Notes: generated by a model not told the origin, from the sequence alone. A stretch of 19,800 nucleotides of DNA from Alphaproteobacteria bacterium (GCA_018830415.1 JAHJSJ010000173.1:1-19800); one strand, 5' to 3'. Counted from the first letter of the stretch, positions 1 to 8,973 are shown. Numbers and translations are program-made.

Positions 1-1371
1 ATCCGCATGGAGGTGGAAAGTAAGCCCGAGGAGATCGAGGCGCTCGACCGGCGGATCATCCAGCTCAAGATCGAAGAAAGCGCGCTCGGCAAGGAAACCG
101 ATTCCGCGTCAAAAGACCGGCTGATCGCGCTGCGTGAGGAGCTGGCGAACCTGGAACAGCAGTCGGCCGAACTTACCACCCGCTGGCAGAATGAACGCGA
201 CAAGATCGAGGCTGAAAGCCGGATCAAGGAACAGCTCGACGCCGCGCGGCTCGAACTCGAACAGGCGCAGCGCACCGGCGATCTGGCGAAGGCGGGTGAG
301 CTGTCTTACGGGCGCATCCCTGCACTCGAAAAACAGCTCACCGACGCGCAGGCGCTGTCCGAAAACGCCCTGCTGCGCGAAGAAGTGACCGAGGAGGACA
401 TCGCCGGCGTCGTCAGCCGCTGGACCGGTATCCCGGTCGACAAGATGATGGCGGGCGAACGCGAAAAGCTGCTCCAGATGGAAGAACTGCTCGGCAAACG
501 GGTGATCGGGCAGAGCCAGGCGATCACTGCCGTTTCCAAGGCGGTTCGCCGCGCGCGCGCTGGGCTGCAGGATCCGGGCCGCCCGCTCGGCAGCTTCCTG
601 TTCCTCGGCCCCACGGGCGTCGGCAAGACCGAACTGACCAAGGCGCTCGCCGGGTTCCTGTTCGATGATGACAGCGCGATGGTGCGGATCGACATGAGCG
701 AATTCATGGAGAAGCACGCCGTCGCCCGGCTGATCGGCGCGCCTCCGGGCTATGTCGGTTATGAAGAAGGCGGAGTGCTGACCGAAGCCGTGCGCCGTCG
801 CCCCTATCAGGTGGTGCTGTTCGACGAGGTCGAGAAAGCGCACAGCGATGTCTTCAACGTGCTGCTGCAAGTGCTCGATGATGGTCGCCTGACCGATGGG
901 CAGGGGCGTGTGGTCGATTTCAGCAACACGCTGATTATCCTGACGTCAAACCTTGGCAGCCAGTATCTCGCCAACCTGCCCGATGGCGCGGAACCGGCGA
1001 CGGTCGAAAAGGACGTGATGGACGTGGTGCGCGGGCATTTCCGGCCCGAGTTTCTCAACCGTCTGGACGAGATCATCCTGTTCCACCGGCTGGCGCAGGA
1101 ACACATGGCGCCGATTGTCGAAATTCAGGTGGGCCGGGTGCAGAAACTGCTCGCCGATCGCAAGATCACGATTGAGCTGACCGATGCCGCGCTGCGCTGG
1201 CTTGGCCGGGTGGGCTATGATCCGGTGTACGGCGCACGCCCGCTGAAACGCGCGGTGCAGCGGTATCTGCAAGACCCGCTGGCTGAAATGCTGCTGGAGG
1301 GCAAAGTGCCAGACGGCAGCACGCTGGTGATCGACGAGGGCGACGGCCAGCTTGCGATGCAGGTGAATTGA
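1..1371 (+). CDS. clpB: ATP-dependent disaggregase ClpB, C-terminal part (5' end outside window)
   Basis: The reading frame is open from base 1, so the gene begins upstream; about 456 residues are visible of a family usually near 860. ClpB is a cytoplasmic hexameric AAA+ unfoldase that rescues aggregated proteins together with DnaK. The first ~130 residues are charged and Glu/Arg/Leu-rich, as in the coiled-coil middle domain that contacts DnaK. The second nucleotide-binding domain follows: Walker A GPTGVGKT at 607-630, Walker B VVLFDEV at 811-831, a sensor-1 stretch ILTSNLGS near 937-960, and a GYDPVYGARPLKR sensor-2 segment near 1213-1251 carrying the conserved Gly-Ala-Arg. The pore motif GYVGYEEGG lies near 748-774. 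The frame ends in TGA at 1369-1371, 31 bp before a strong hairpin. Nothing looks broken. Family assignment is very secure. Confidence 0.97.
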   Translation: MRMEVESKPEEIEALDRRIIQLKIEESALGKETDSASKDRLIALREELANLEQQSAELTTRWQNERDKIEAESRIKEQLDAARLELEQAQRTGDLAKAGELSYGRIPALEKQLTDAQALSENALLREEVTEEDIAGVVSRWTGIPVDKMMAGEREKLLQMEELLGKRVIGQSQAITAVSKAVRRARAGLQDPGRPLGSFLFLGPTGVGKTELTKALAGFLFDDDSAMVRIDMSEFMEKHAVARLIGAPPGYVGYEEGGVLTEAVRRRPYQVVLFDEVEKAHSDVFNVLLQVLDDGRLTDGQGRVVDFSNTLIILTSNLGSQYLANLPDGAEPATVEKDVMDVVRGHFRPEFLNRLDEIILFHRLAQEHMAPIVEIQVGRVQKLLADRKITIELTDAALRWLGRVGYDPVYGARPLKRAVQRYLQDPLAEMLLEGKVPDGSTLVIDEGDGQLAMQVN

Positions 1372-1402
1372 GCCAAACCATTCGGATTGCTAGCCGCAAC
1401 AA

Positions 1403-1430
1403 AAAAGGCCCCGGTTGCCCGGGGCCTTTT
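1403..1430. terminator. Bidirectional Rho-independent terminator between clpB and a TonB receptor gene
   Basis: A perfect 12-bp inverted repeat (AAAAGGCCCCGG at 1403-1414, its complement at 1419-1430) encloses a 4-base TTGC loop. The A-run on the left and T-run on the right give a U-tract in either direction. It lies between two convergent genes (clpB ends at 1371, the receptor ends at 1461), so it plausibly stops both. Confidence 0.9.
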
Positions 1431-1460
1431 CATTTTCAGGCCTGTGCCCTTCCGGTCGAA

Positions 1461-4400
1461 TTACAATTCCGCCCGGAACGATGCGAAGAACGTGCGGCCG
1501 CGGTTCGAGAAGATCCCGGAACCCCCGCCTGCCCCGGTAAGGCCGAACGGCGGCAACTTGTCAGTAATATTGTCGACGCCGATCGTGAAACGGTAATCAT
1601 CTTCGATATCGATATCCAGCCGGACGTCCTGGGTAAGGCGCGTCGGAAATTTCTGAAACTCGGCATCGAACGCATCAGGATTGCGCGGCGGTGCCTGAAC
1701 CAATTCACCGGCCGTGCAAGGGGTGTCTGTGCGGGGAATGGTGCCGGTCGTGCACAATTCGATATTGTTGTTGATGTTTTCACGAGCGCCGTTGAACTGA
1801 CTATCGACAAAACGACCTGACCACGACAGCGTGAACGCCCCGGCGGTGTATGCCGCGTTGAAGTTCGCCGCCCATACCGGATCGCCAAGTTCGCCGCGGA
1901 CATCGTTGGGCACTTCCGGATTATTGGTATCGAGGAAGTTGGTCCGATCGATCACATAGGTCGCAATCGCACGCAGCGACAACCGGTGGCCATTGCCGAA
2001 TGTCCTGACGTAGCGCGCGTCGAAATCAAGCCCTTCGGCTGTCAGTGCCGCAAAGTTGATCGGCCCGGTCACGAGCGCCGCATTGACATCGAGCGAGCCA
2101 TCCGCCTGACGTGGCCTGATCGCCTCGCAGAACGTATTGTTGAGATCGGCGGCATCGAAGCAATTGTTCAAAATAGCTTGCGGGCCGACGTTTGCGATCA
2201 CGTTGTCAATGTCGATATTGTAGTAGTCGACCGACAGGCTGAAGCCCGGCAGGAACCGCGGTTGGATGATCGCACCCGCGGTAAAGCTGTCCGAAGTTTC
2301 CGCTCTGAGCTGAGTATTGCCACCCTGTAAAACCGAGCGGTTGCCAGTGATGTTCTCGTCAAAACCGACAGGCACCCCGGCAGCAAGGCAGTTCGCTGCG
2401 CGTGTGCCCGACCCCTGATCGATGAAGTCGATATCGCACGGGTCATCGAAGAACAGGAAGTTGACCGTTTGCGGTGAGAACAGGTCCGACAATGTCGGCG
2501 AACGAACCGACCGGGAAAAGTTGGCGCGGAAGCGGAGATCACGGATCGGTGCCCAGATCCCGTTCAGGTTCCATGCTTCAACCGTCCCGGTCGATCCAGC
2601 GCCCGAGTTGTAATCGGAGATACGACCGGCAGCTGTAAAGGTCAGCTCTTCAAAGAAGGGCCGGTTCGCGAGCAGCGGCACGTTAATTTCACCAAACAGT
2701 TCATACACTTCAAGTGCCGGTGGATCGAACACGTCAAAGGCGTTGAAGAAGGTGTTTCCGCCCGCAGAAAATTCATCGGGCTGTTCAAACGCAGTTTCGC
2801 GCCGCCATTCACCACCAACAACCACACCTACCGGGCCACCGGGCAGTTCAAAGAAGGGTGAACTGTCGGTCGAGATGAACCCGAGAACGTTGTATTGTTG
2901 TGCTTTCCCATCCAATTGCGATGTGGTGTTGATGAACGCGAGCGCTTCATCGCTCGGCGCGCCGAACCCGAACGGGTTGAGCGGAACACAGCCCGGCAGG
3001 TCGTTGGACGGATCGGCATCGACGTTGACGCGGCAGACGATGTTGCCGCCGTCAACCACCGAATCAAGCGCAGCGCGCGTATTTGCAAAAATCAGATCAT
3101 TCTGAGCATCGAGCTGGGTTGTGAACCGGCCATAACTGAACGACAATTCATAGCGCGTGTTGCTGGAAATATCGCCATCAACCCCGCCGACGAAACGATA
3201 GGTTTCGCGGTTAAGCTTGTCATTGCGGGTTCCAAAATCGCTGTTGTTGCGATTGATGAAAAAGCCCTGCGATAGGCCAGCAGGTAGCCCGAAAAAGCCG
3301 AGCAGTTCATCCTGAATGTTCGAAATGGTTTGCGCGTCAGCCGGATCGAGGAATGCGTTGGTAATCGGCACAAAGAAGAACGCCGACGATGCTACGTCAG
3401 CGCAACTCGGATCAAGCCCCGAGGCACCGGCCAGACCGCCGCAGAAGCTGTTGAAGAATGACGGTGTTCCCTGACCAAAAGAGTCGATATTGACATATTT
3501 GAATTCAACAAACGGACGAAATGCAGACGAAACCTCAAAATTCGCCAGAAGATTGATGGTGGTGCGTTCAATATCCGGAAGCAGTGTGCCATCTGACAGC
3601 GCCGTGCCGCCTCCGTTCGAGGCAAGCCCGTCAGCGGCGAACTGATCAGTGACTTCGCCGAACAGGCGTCCATCCGCGCCGAAGCGGAAACGACGCTCCA
3701 GTCCGTTCGCATCGCATGCCAGAGGCTGCGAAACTTCGTCGGAAAGGCAGAAAGTCTGCACCGTCCCGCCATCGGAAATAAAGTCGAGCAGCAGGTTGCG
3801 GGCGAGGATGTTGTCGGGGATGCCGTTGCTGTTGGTCAGACCTTCGGCCGTGGTATCATCGGGGTTGACGACGAAGCCCGTAAAGCCAATGCCAAAACCC
3901 GAAATTTCCGGGCGCTGGGCGTTGAATACGCGTTGGCTATCGGTGTGCTCAGCGGCCAAGGTGATGTTGCCGCGACCATCGGCGAAATTCTTGCCCCAAA
4001 CGCCTTCAACGCTGAACTGGCGGCCATCCCCCCGATCACTGATGCTGACAAGGGTATCAAGCTGGAGGCCTTCATAGTCCTTGCGCAGGACAAAGTTGAC
4101 GACACCGGCGATGGCTTCTGAACCATACACAGCCGATGAACCGCCGGTAACCACATCGACCCGTTCCAGCAGCGCGCTGGGGATCGTGTTGGTATCAACC
4201 TGGAATGATCCGACGCTGGACGTGACGTGCCGGCGACCATTGACCACCGTCAGTGTGCGCTCTGTGCCCAGACCGCGAAGATCGAGGAGGTTGAGGCCGG
4301 TCGTGCCAATGAACCGCTGTGAGTTCGAGCTGTTAAAGGTCGAACGCAATGCAGGCAGATCGTTCAAGGCATCACCAAGGCTGATGTTGCCGTCGTTCAG

Positions 4401-4652
4401 GATTTCGTCACGGGTCACCGAAACCACCGGAACCACCGAGTCTAGGTTGACGTCGCGGCGAATACGTGAACCAGTGACTGTAATCCCGCGTGATTCTGCG
4501 GCAGTTTGTTCGGGAGTTTCGGCGGTGGTGACCGCTACCTCTTCTTCAGTCTCCGCATCCTGCGCCAGCGCCGGAGCGGACATTGCCAGCGCGGCAACAC
4601 CTACACTTGCAAAAAGACCGACGCGGCGTTCGGCTTTGAAAAACCTGATCAT
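1461..4652 (-). CDS. TonB-dependent outer-membrane receptor (receptor 1)
   Basis: This 1063-residue protein is a ligand-gated outer-membrane transporter energised by TonB/ExbBD; its substrate cannot be read from the sequence. Residues 1-30 form a signal peptide (basic start, Ala-rich core, cleavage near ALA-Q). An acidic stretch follows, then ITVTGSRI at 57-64, typical of the TonB-box/plug junction in sphingomonad receptors, then a plug of about 130 residues including the EAIAGVVNFVLRKD segment. The remainder is a beta-barrel with long loops carrying closely paired cysteines. It ends in Phe-Arg-Ala-Glu-Leu, so the last residue is Leu rather than the usual aromatic. The ATG at 4652 is preceded by AAGGGA (complement of 4661-4666) at good spacing. 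It is downstream of and co-oriented with receptor 2, but receptor 2 has its own terminator, so this gene is probably transcribed separately. Confidence 0.93.
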   Translation of the reverse strand: MIRFFKAERRVGLFASVGVAALAMSAPALAQDAETEEEVAVTTAETPEQTAAESRGITVTGSRIRRDVNLDSVVPVVSVTRDEILNDGNISLGDALNDLPALRSTFNSSNSQRFIGTTGLNLLDLRGLGTERTLTVVNGRRHVTSSVGSFQVDTNTIPSALLERVDVVTGGSSAVYGSEAIAGVVNFVLRKDYEGLQLDTLVSISDRGDGRQFSVEGVWGKNFADGRGNITLAAEHTDSQRVFNAQRPEISGFGIGFTGFVVNPDDTTAEGLTNSNGIPDNILARNLLLDFISDGGTVQTFCLSDEVSQPLACDANGLERRFRFGADGRLFGEVTDQFAADGLASNGGGTALSDGTLLPDIERTTINLLANFEVSSAFRPFVEFKYVNIDSFGQGTPSFFNSFCGGLAGASGLDPSCADVASSAFFFVPITNAFLDPADAQTISNIQDELLGFFGLPAGLSQGFFINRNNSDFGTRNDKLNRETYRFVGGVDGDISSNTRYELSFSYGRFTTQLDAQNDLIFANTRAALDSVVDGGNIVCRVNVDADPSNDLPGCVPLNPFGFGAPSDEALAFINTTSQLDGKAQQYNVLGFISTDSSPFFELPGGPVGVVVGGEWRRETAFEQPDEFSAGGNTFFNAFDVFDPPALEVYELFGEINVPLLANRPFFEELTFTAAGRISDYNSGAGSTGTVEAWNLNGIWAPIRDLRFRANFSRSVRSPTLSDLFSPQTVNFLFFDDPCDIDFIDQGSGTRAANCLAAGVPVGFDENITGNRSVLQGGNTQLRAETSDSFTAGAIIQPRFLPGFSLSVDYYNIDIDNVIANVGPQAILNNCFDAADLNNTFCEAIRPRQADGSLDVNAALVTGPINFAALTAEGLDFDARYVRTFGNGHRLSLRAIATYVIDRTNFLDTNNPEVPNDVRGELGDPVWAANFNAAYTAGAFTLSWSGRFVDSQFNGARENINNNIELCTTGTIPRTDTPCTAGELVQAPPRNPDAFDAEFQKFPTRLTQDVRLDIDIEDDYRFTIGVDNITDKLPPFGLTGAGGGSGIFSNRGRTFFASFRAEL

Positions 4653-4761
4653 GTATGAGGTCCCTTGTTAAGAGCGGAGCGCCCCCGCTACCAAATTGCA
4701 ACCTAATTGCGTTTGCACCCGCTACGCAACGCCCAGACAGGTTCCTGAACAAAAATTCAGA

Positions 4762-4791
4762 ATTAAATTGTCTAAAGTTGCAGTTTTGCAA
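4762..4791 (-). promoter_or_regulatory. Possible sigma-70-type promoter for receptor 1
   Basis: Read on the minus strand, TTGCAA (4791 to 4786) is followed after 18 bases by TTTAAT (4767 to 4762), a five-of-six match to TATAAT. It lies in the only AT-rich part of the gap and would give a leader of roughly 100 nt before the ATG at 4652. The -35 match is only partial, so this is a suggestion. Confidence 0.35.
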
Positions 4792-4792
4792 C
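4777..4792. promoter_or_regulatory. Palindrome overlapping the putative -35 of receptor 1 (candidate operator)
   Basis: GTTGCA and TGCAAC form a perfect 6-bp inverted repeat separated by GTTT. The right arm forms the TTGCAA used as the putative -35 hexamer, so a protein bound here would block or recruit polymerase for receptor 1. No known regulator box is recognised in it. Confidence 0.4.
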
Positions 4793-4930
4793 ATTCTAGC
4801 GTTATATATGGCCTCTTGCGCGCCCAGCCTTTCGCGAGGGCGCACCCGGCTTTGCCACTGTCCTGGGGCGAGCTTCCGCCGGGCCTGGCTGCGTTGATTG
4901 CCTCTAACAGCCATCAGTTTGTGAGCTGGA

Positions 4931-4966
4931 CACAAAAAAGAGGGCGCAGCTTTCGCTACGCCCTCT
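4931..4966 (-). terminator. Rho-independent terminator of receptor 2
   Basis: In the minus-strand transcript a 12-bp stem (from 4966-4955 and 4950-4939, one G-U pair, otherwise perfect) closes on a GAAA tetraloop and is followed by six U residues. It starts 22 bases past the receptor-2 stop codon at 4989. The G-U pair becomes a C-A mismatch on the plus strand, so the element is directional. Confidence 0.9.
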
Positions 4967-4988
4967 GATTTTGTGCCGGAGCGACGCC

Positions 4989-7934
4989 TTAGAAGGTGAC
5001 GCGACCGGTGATCGAGAACCGACGGCCCAACGGATCGTAGGTCGACGGGAAAATGTTCCCGCTGTTGAACGCGGTCGAACCGATGTTGCTGCCGACCACC
5101 TTCGGATCATTGTCGAACAGGTTGATAACCGCAGCGGTAAACGCGAAGTTTTCGGTCGCCTGGAACCGCACGGTCAGGTCAAAGTAATGCTCTGCCCCGA
5201 TGGTTTCAAATTCATCGAGGAACGGAGCCTGACCGGCATCGTTGAACACTGAACGTTCGAGTTCAACGCCATCGATGTAGCGCCACAGGAGCGATGCATC
5301 GACGCGTTCAAACGACAGTGTCGAACGCTGGGTGAACGCGAAATCAGGCGTGATCGACCCACAGTTGGTCCCGAAGAACCCGGCGCATTCAAACACCGTG
5401 TCAGTCGGGTCATTCGTGTTGGGATCAAAGCTGTTCGTGTCCGTCCAGTTGCCGTTGAAGTTGAGGTTCAATCCGGCAAAACCAAGATCGGTCGCGTAGT
5501 TGATCACCAGATCAATACCGTCAGTCTTGATCTGCCCAAGGTTTGACACGGAGGTCAGGATACCCGGGGTGGTTGCGACCGATCCGAACAGGTTGCCGGT
5601 CGCCGGGTTGCGGCGGATGCTATCGGTGCACAGCGGATCGCTGGCCGATGCAGCCGTCACGACTGGGTTGGTGCGGAAGTCCGGACCAAAACAACCGATG
5701 AACACGCTATCCACGGTCGGCGAGGTGATCGCATCGGTCAGATTGATGTTGTAGTAATCAACCGTAACCGACAGGCCCGGGACGAAGTCAGGTGTGAACA
5801 CCACACCAACTGTCCAGGTGTCGGCTTCTTCTGCGTCGAGGTTCGGGTTGCCGCCCTCGGTCAGGTTCACCTGACCCGCCGGGTCAACGATGATGTTCCC
5901 AATCGATGTCGCGGGGGCGCCCTGAGCAATACAGACTGCCCGCAGGTCGGCGTTGGTGATGGCACCGGCGCATGGGTCGCTGTCAAAGTTGTCAAGCCCG
6001 GTAACCCGTGGAGAAAAGAGTTCACCAATGTTCGGCGCACGCGTCACCTGCTGGTAGTTGCCGCGGATCTGAACGCTGGGGATCGGGCTGATCGTGCCGC
6101 CCGCTTTCCACGTATATTCGGTGCCCGTGGTCGAGTAATCCGACACACGACCGGCGAGTTGCAGAGTGGCTTCGTGAACGAAACCGCCTTCCACCAACGG
6201 GATGTTAAGTTCGCCGAATACTTCGCTCACATCATATGTGCCGAAGCTATCCGGGCTGGCCGCACCATTGCCGAGCACTTCGCCCGGGGTCTGGCTCAGC
6301 AAGTCTGAACTGGTCCCGGCTTTGTATTCGCGATATTCAGCGCCAACCACGAAGCTGACCGGGTTTTCTGCCCAAGGCAACGAAGCGCCGAAGTCGCCCG
6401 AAATGAAGCCCTGAACCTGGCCCAGCGACGTTTCAGTCCCAGACGAGTTGCCGGTATCGAGGAAGCCCTGAACTGCTGGTGTGATGCTGCCTTCCGGCCC
6501 GAACAGATCGATCGGCACACATCCGTTCGACGGATCGAGGCAGGCTGCCGGATCGGTCGAAAGGATCGACTGCTGCAGGCGTGAGAACAGGCCATTGCCG
6601 CTCTGCCGCGAATCGATTTCACTTTCACCATAGGCACCGAAAACTTCGTAGCTGATGTTATCAGTGATTCCGCCGCGGAAACCGGTCTTGAACTGCCAGA
6701 GCTGGGTTTCATTCTCGTTATTGCGCGTGCCAAATTCTGTGAAACGACGACCGAAATCGATGTCCACAGTCTGGAAGTTGGGATCGGTCGGATCGGTCGC
6801 CAGCGCACCGGCATCGCACTGCGCCTGCGTGAACAGCGGCGTACCACCACCAGTATCAAGCCCGCAAATCTGGTTGCGGATACTGGCTGGCATGAACGGG
6901 TTGGAAAGCGGGGTTTCAAACACGTTCCGGAATGTGCCCGAAGACGCGATGATCGTGCTGCTGGTGCTCTGCACGTACATTGCTTCGGAGAAGATTTCGA
7001 TCCCCTCGGTAATTTCGTAGCGAGCGGTCCCATACAGGCGGTACTGTTCGAGCGGCAGCTGGAAAATGTTCTGCGGGTTAAAGTTGAACGGCCGATCAAA
7101 CGGCACCAGCGACGTGCCATCAGGCGAGATCTGCAATGTTCCGCTGGTCGTCCCCGGAACCGAAATGACCGTTGGGACAGCAGTGCTCGACCCGCCCGCA
7201 TTGCCGGAGAACGAACTCAGGTTGAATTCACCGAAGGGCCGATCGCCCTGGAACACGGCCTTGCGATCAGTGTAGCCCATGCTGAGGGTGGCGTTACCGC
7301 GCCCATCATCAAAATTGGCACCGATCGTCAAGTCGACACGGTAGGTATCGCCATCACCTTCGTCAGTGACCTGGCTGGTACCAGAAAGATCAACGCCAGC
7401 GAAATCACTTTTGGTGATGAAGTTGACGACGCCCGAAATGGCATCCGCACCATAAGCAGCGCCAGCGCCGCCGGTCAGCACATCAACGCGCTCAATCAAC
7501 GCGACCGGAATAACATCGATGTCGGTGATGCCGGCAAGGCCAGCAGGAACGACGCGCGTTCCGTTGAGCAGCACGAGGTTGCGGTTGGCACCAATGCCGC
7601 GCAGATCGACAAAGGTCGAACCGCCGTTACCATTGTTCACCTGCGCGCCGATGCTCGGCGTGATGCCCGGAATTTCGCGGAGGAATTCATCCACCACGGT
7701 TGCCTGGCGAAAATCGATATCGTCCGCAGTGACCACGGAAACCGGGCTGGATGCCGTCAGGTTCGTGTTGTTAATACGCGAACCGGTCACGACAATCGCG
7801 CTCTCCGGGTTTGCGGCGATATCGTCCTGCGCTGCGTCGTCCTGAGCGAACGCCGCCTGCGGCGCGAGCGCGAAGCTTAGCGCCGCAGTAGCGACACCAG
7901 CGTTAAGCGCCCTCAAAAACAATTTGCTTTTCAT
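4989..7934 (-). CDS. TonB-dependent outer-membrane receptor (receptor 2)
   Basis: This 981-residue outer-membrane transporter has the same architecture as receptor 1. A signal peptide of about 30 residues ends at AFA-Q, then an acidic linker, then IVVTGSRI near residues 47-54, a plug containing DLRGIGANR and a DAISGVVNFITKSD segment, and a C-terminal beta-barrel ending in a normal aromatic (Gly-Arg-Val-Thr-Phe). Closely spaced cysteine pairs recur in the predicted loops. The ATG at 7934 is chosen over an in-frame GTG at 7943 because the purine-rich GAAGGTGA ribosome-binding site sits just before the ATG and would overlap the GTG. Receptor 1 and receptor 2 differ too much in sequence to be a recent duplication. 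The substrate is unknown: no adjacent gene for siderophore, B12, sugar or peptide use gives a clue. Confidence 0.93.
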   Translation of the reverse strand: MKSKLFLRALNAGVATAALSFALAPQAAFAQDDAAQDDIAANPESAIVVTGSRINNTNLTASSPVSVVTADDIDFRQATVVDEFLREIPGITPSIGAQVNNGNGGSTFVDLRGIGANRNLVLLNGTRVVPAGLAGITDIDVIPVALIERVDVLTGGAGAAYGADAISGVVNFITKSDFAGVDLSGTSQVTDEGDGDTYRVDLTIGANFDDGRGNATLSMGYTDRKAVFQGDRPFGEFNLSSFSGNAGGSSTAVPTVISVPGTTSGTLQISPDGTSLVPFDRPFNFNPQNIFQLPLEQYRLYGTARYEITEGIEIFSEAMYVQSTSSTIIASSGTFRNVFETPLSNPFMPASIRNQICGLDTGGGTPLFTQAQCDAGALATDPTDPNFQTVDIDFGRRFTEFGTRNNENETQLWQFKTGFRGGITDNISYEVFGAYGESEIDSRQSGNGLFSRLQQSILSTDPAACLDPSNGCVPIDLFGPEGSITPAVQGFLDTGNSSGTETSLGQVQGFISGDFGASLPWAENPVSFVVGAEYREYKAGTSSDLLSQTPGEVLGNGAASPDSFGTYDVSEVFGELNIPLVEGGFVHEATLQLAGRVSDYSTTGTEYTWKAGGTISPIPSVQIRGNYQQVTRAPNIGELFSPRVTGLDNFDSDPCAGAITNADLRAVCIAQGAPATSIGNIIVDPAGQVNLTEGGNPNLDAEEADTWTVGVVFTPDFVPGLSVTVDYYNINLTDAITSPTVDSVFIGCFGPDFRTNPVVTAASASDPLCTDSIRRNPATGNLFGSVATTPGILTSVSNLGQIKTDGIDLVINYATDLGFAGLNLNFNGNWTDTNSFDPNTNDPTDTVFECAGFFGTNCGSITPDFAFTQRSTLSFERVDASLLWRYIDGVELERSVFNDAGQAPFLDEFETIGAEHYFDLTVRFQATENFAFTAAVINLFDNDPKVVGSNIGSTAFNSGNIFPSTYDPLGRRFSITGRVTF

Positions 7935-8203
7935 CAAGATCACCTTCTGTTGTGATGTGGTAATAAGATTACCGATAAACGCGGCTGACCTAGCATCTTT
8001 CGACGATTACATGCCAAGCCGCACTACCATCCGCTGATTGACCCAAGGGGTAGCGGGTGTAAAGCGAAGGCCTGCCGCTGCGGGGAAGTTCCCCCCCCGG
8101 TGTGATTGAATTGCAACAGTTATCGACATAGCGTTCTGGTTGCGCCAAGTGGTGGTGCCAGAGTCGCAAAAACGACATTTTTGCCACGCAGGAGACGCCC
8201 CCC

Positions 8204-8758
8204 ATGTTTGTCCGAACAGCCTGCCGATCTGCAGGTCTTGCTATCGTTGCCGCCGCTATTCCTGTTGCGCTGCTTGGCGGCCCGGTTTTGGCGCAGACTG
8301 CATCCTCGCAAGATGCCGCCGAAAGCGACGCGCCAGCGCAATTATCGGCCCTGCTTGCGTGTCGCGATATCGGCGATAAAAGTGATCGGTTGGAGTGCTT
8401 TGACCGTGCGGCGCAACAGGTTGCAAGCGTGCGGGATTCGGGCGATCTGCTGGTCGCGGATCGCGATACCGTGGAGGCTGAGCGCGAGGCGCGTTTTGGC
8501 GCAACCAGCAATGTGGACCTCTGGCTTGGTGATAACCAGCTCGCTGAAAAGACCTATCGTCTCACCGCAGTCCAACTGAACCCGACCCGCTTGTATACGT
8601 TCACGATGGACGATGGGGCGGTGTGGCAGCAGCTTGAAAGTGCCAGCATGCGTCCGCCCAAGGCGGGTGACGAGGTGACGATCAAAGCTGGCATCATGGG
8701 CAGTTTCCGCGCGCGCATCAACGGTGGGCGGCCGCTGCGGGTTAAGCGCATTCGCTGA
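8204..8758 (+). CDS. Small exported protein of unknown function
   Basis: The 184-residue product has a signal peptide (basic MFVRTACR start, Ala/Val/Leu-rich core, cleavage near residue 30 after VLA). It therefore likely acts in the periplasm. A helical N-terminal part carries two cysteines, 53 and 65, in the pattern ACRDIGDKSDRLECFDRAA, which could form one disulfide. The C-terminal ~70 residues look beta-rich (YTFTMDDGAVWQQLES, then GDEVTIKAGIMGSFRARING) and end in the basic RVKRIR. I recall similar small exported proteins in other alphaproteobacteria, but no function. A GGAGA ribosome-binding site lies about 10 bases before the ATG. The gene is divergent from receptor 2, with a 269-bp shared upstream region, and it has no obvious operon partner. 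Confidence 0.85.
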   Translation: MFVRTACRSAGLAIVAAAIPVALLGGPVLAQTASSQDAAESDAPAQLSALLACRDIGDKSDRLECFDRAAQQVASVRDSGDLLVADRDTVEAEREARFGATSNVDLWLGDNQLAEKTYRLTAVQLNPTRLYTFTMDDGAVWQQLESASMRPPKAGDEVTIKAGIMGSFRARINGGRPLRVKRIR

Positions 8759-8874
8759 TAGCGGGCCGGCTTTGCTTGGCAGTTTCCTGCGGGCCGCACT
8801 CGCTTGATCCGAACGGCGCGATGCCGTCAAAAGCGGGAAGAGCGACGCGAGCGCCCTTACTTTGCCCGCTTGAT

Positions 8875-8903
8875 TTGCAACTTCCGCTCCCATAGGCGCT
8901 ACA
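8875..8903 (+). promoter_or_regulatory. Weak possible promoter upstream of the thiolase
   Basis: TTGCAA at 8875-8880 is followed after 17 bases by GCTACA at 8898-8903, about 70 bases before the thiolase ATG. The match to sigma-70 consensus is poor, and it is listed mainly because the same TTGCAA hexamer recurs upstream of receptor 1 (4786) and of the small exported protein (8111). Confidence 0.2.
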
Positions 8904-8973
8904 GCACAACAAGTGGCGAAGCGAAACTGATTACTCGCCGCCGACGCGTTCGGATCAGAGCAAGGAGAGAGAG

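Larger units (their letters stand above)
4653..4988. other. 336-bp gap between the two receptor genes
   Basis: No gene was found here. The receptor-2 end of the gap (4931-4966) holds that gene's terminator. The stretch 4740-4815 is AT-rich against GC-rich surroundings and carries the palindrome and possible promoter listed separately. The word TTGCAAC also occurs at 4696-4702. The stretch 4815-4930 is GC-rich and shows no structure I can name. Confidence 0.6.

Noticed and set aside
6296..7201. 301-codon frame within receptor 2 on the same strand
   Set aside because: It is an out-of-frame Arg/Ser-rich shadow of the receptor, with no start signal or domain.
7959..7973. GGTAAT-AAG-ATTACC inverted repeat in the receptor 2 leader
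   Set aside because: The 6-bp stem with a 3-base loop is AT-rich and weak; too little to call a riboswitch or operator.
8082..8100. Run of eight C residues next to GGGGAAGTTCCCC, possible phase-variable tract or terminator
   Set aside because: The C-run is short for slippage and lies in a gap about 100 bases from the nearest start; the adjacent palindrome has a one-base centre and no U-tract.
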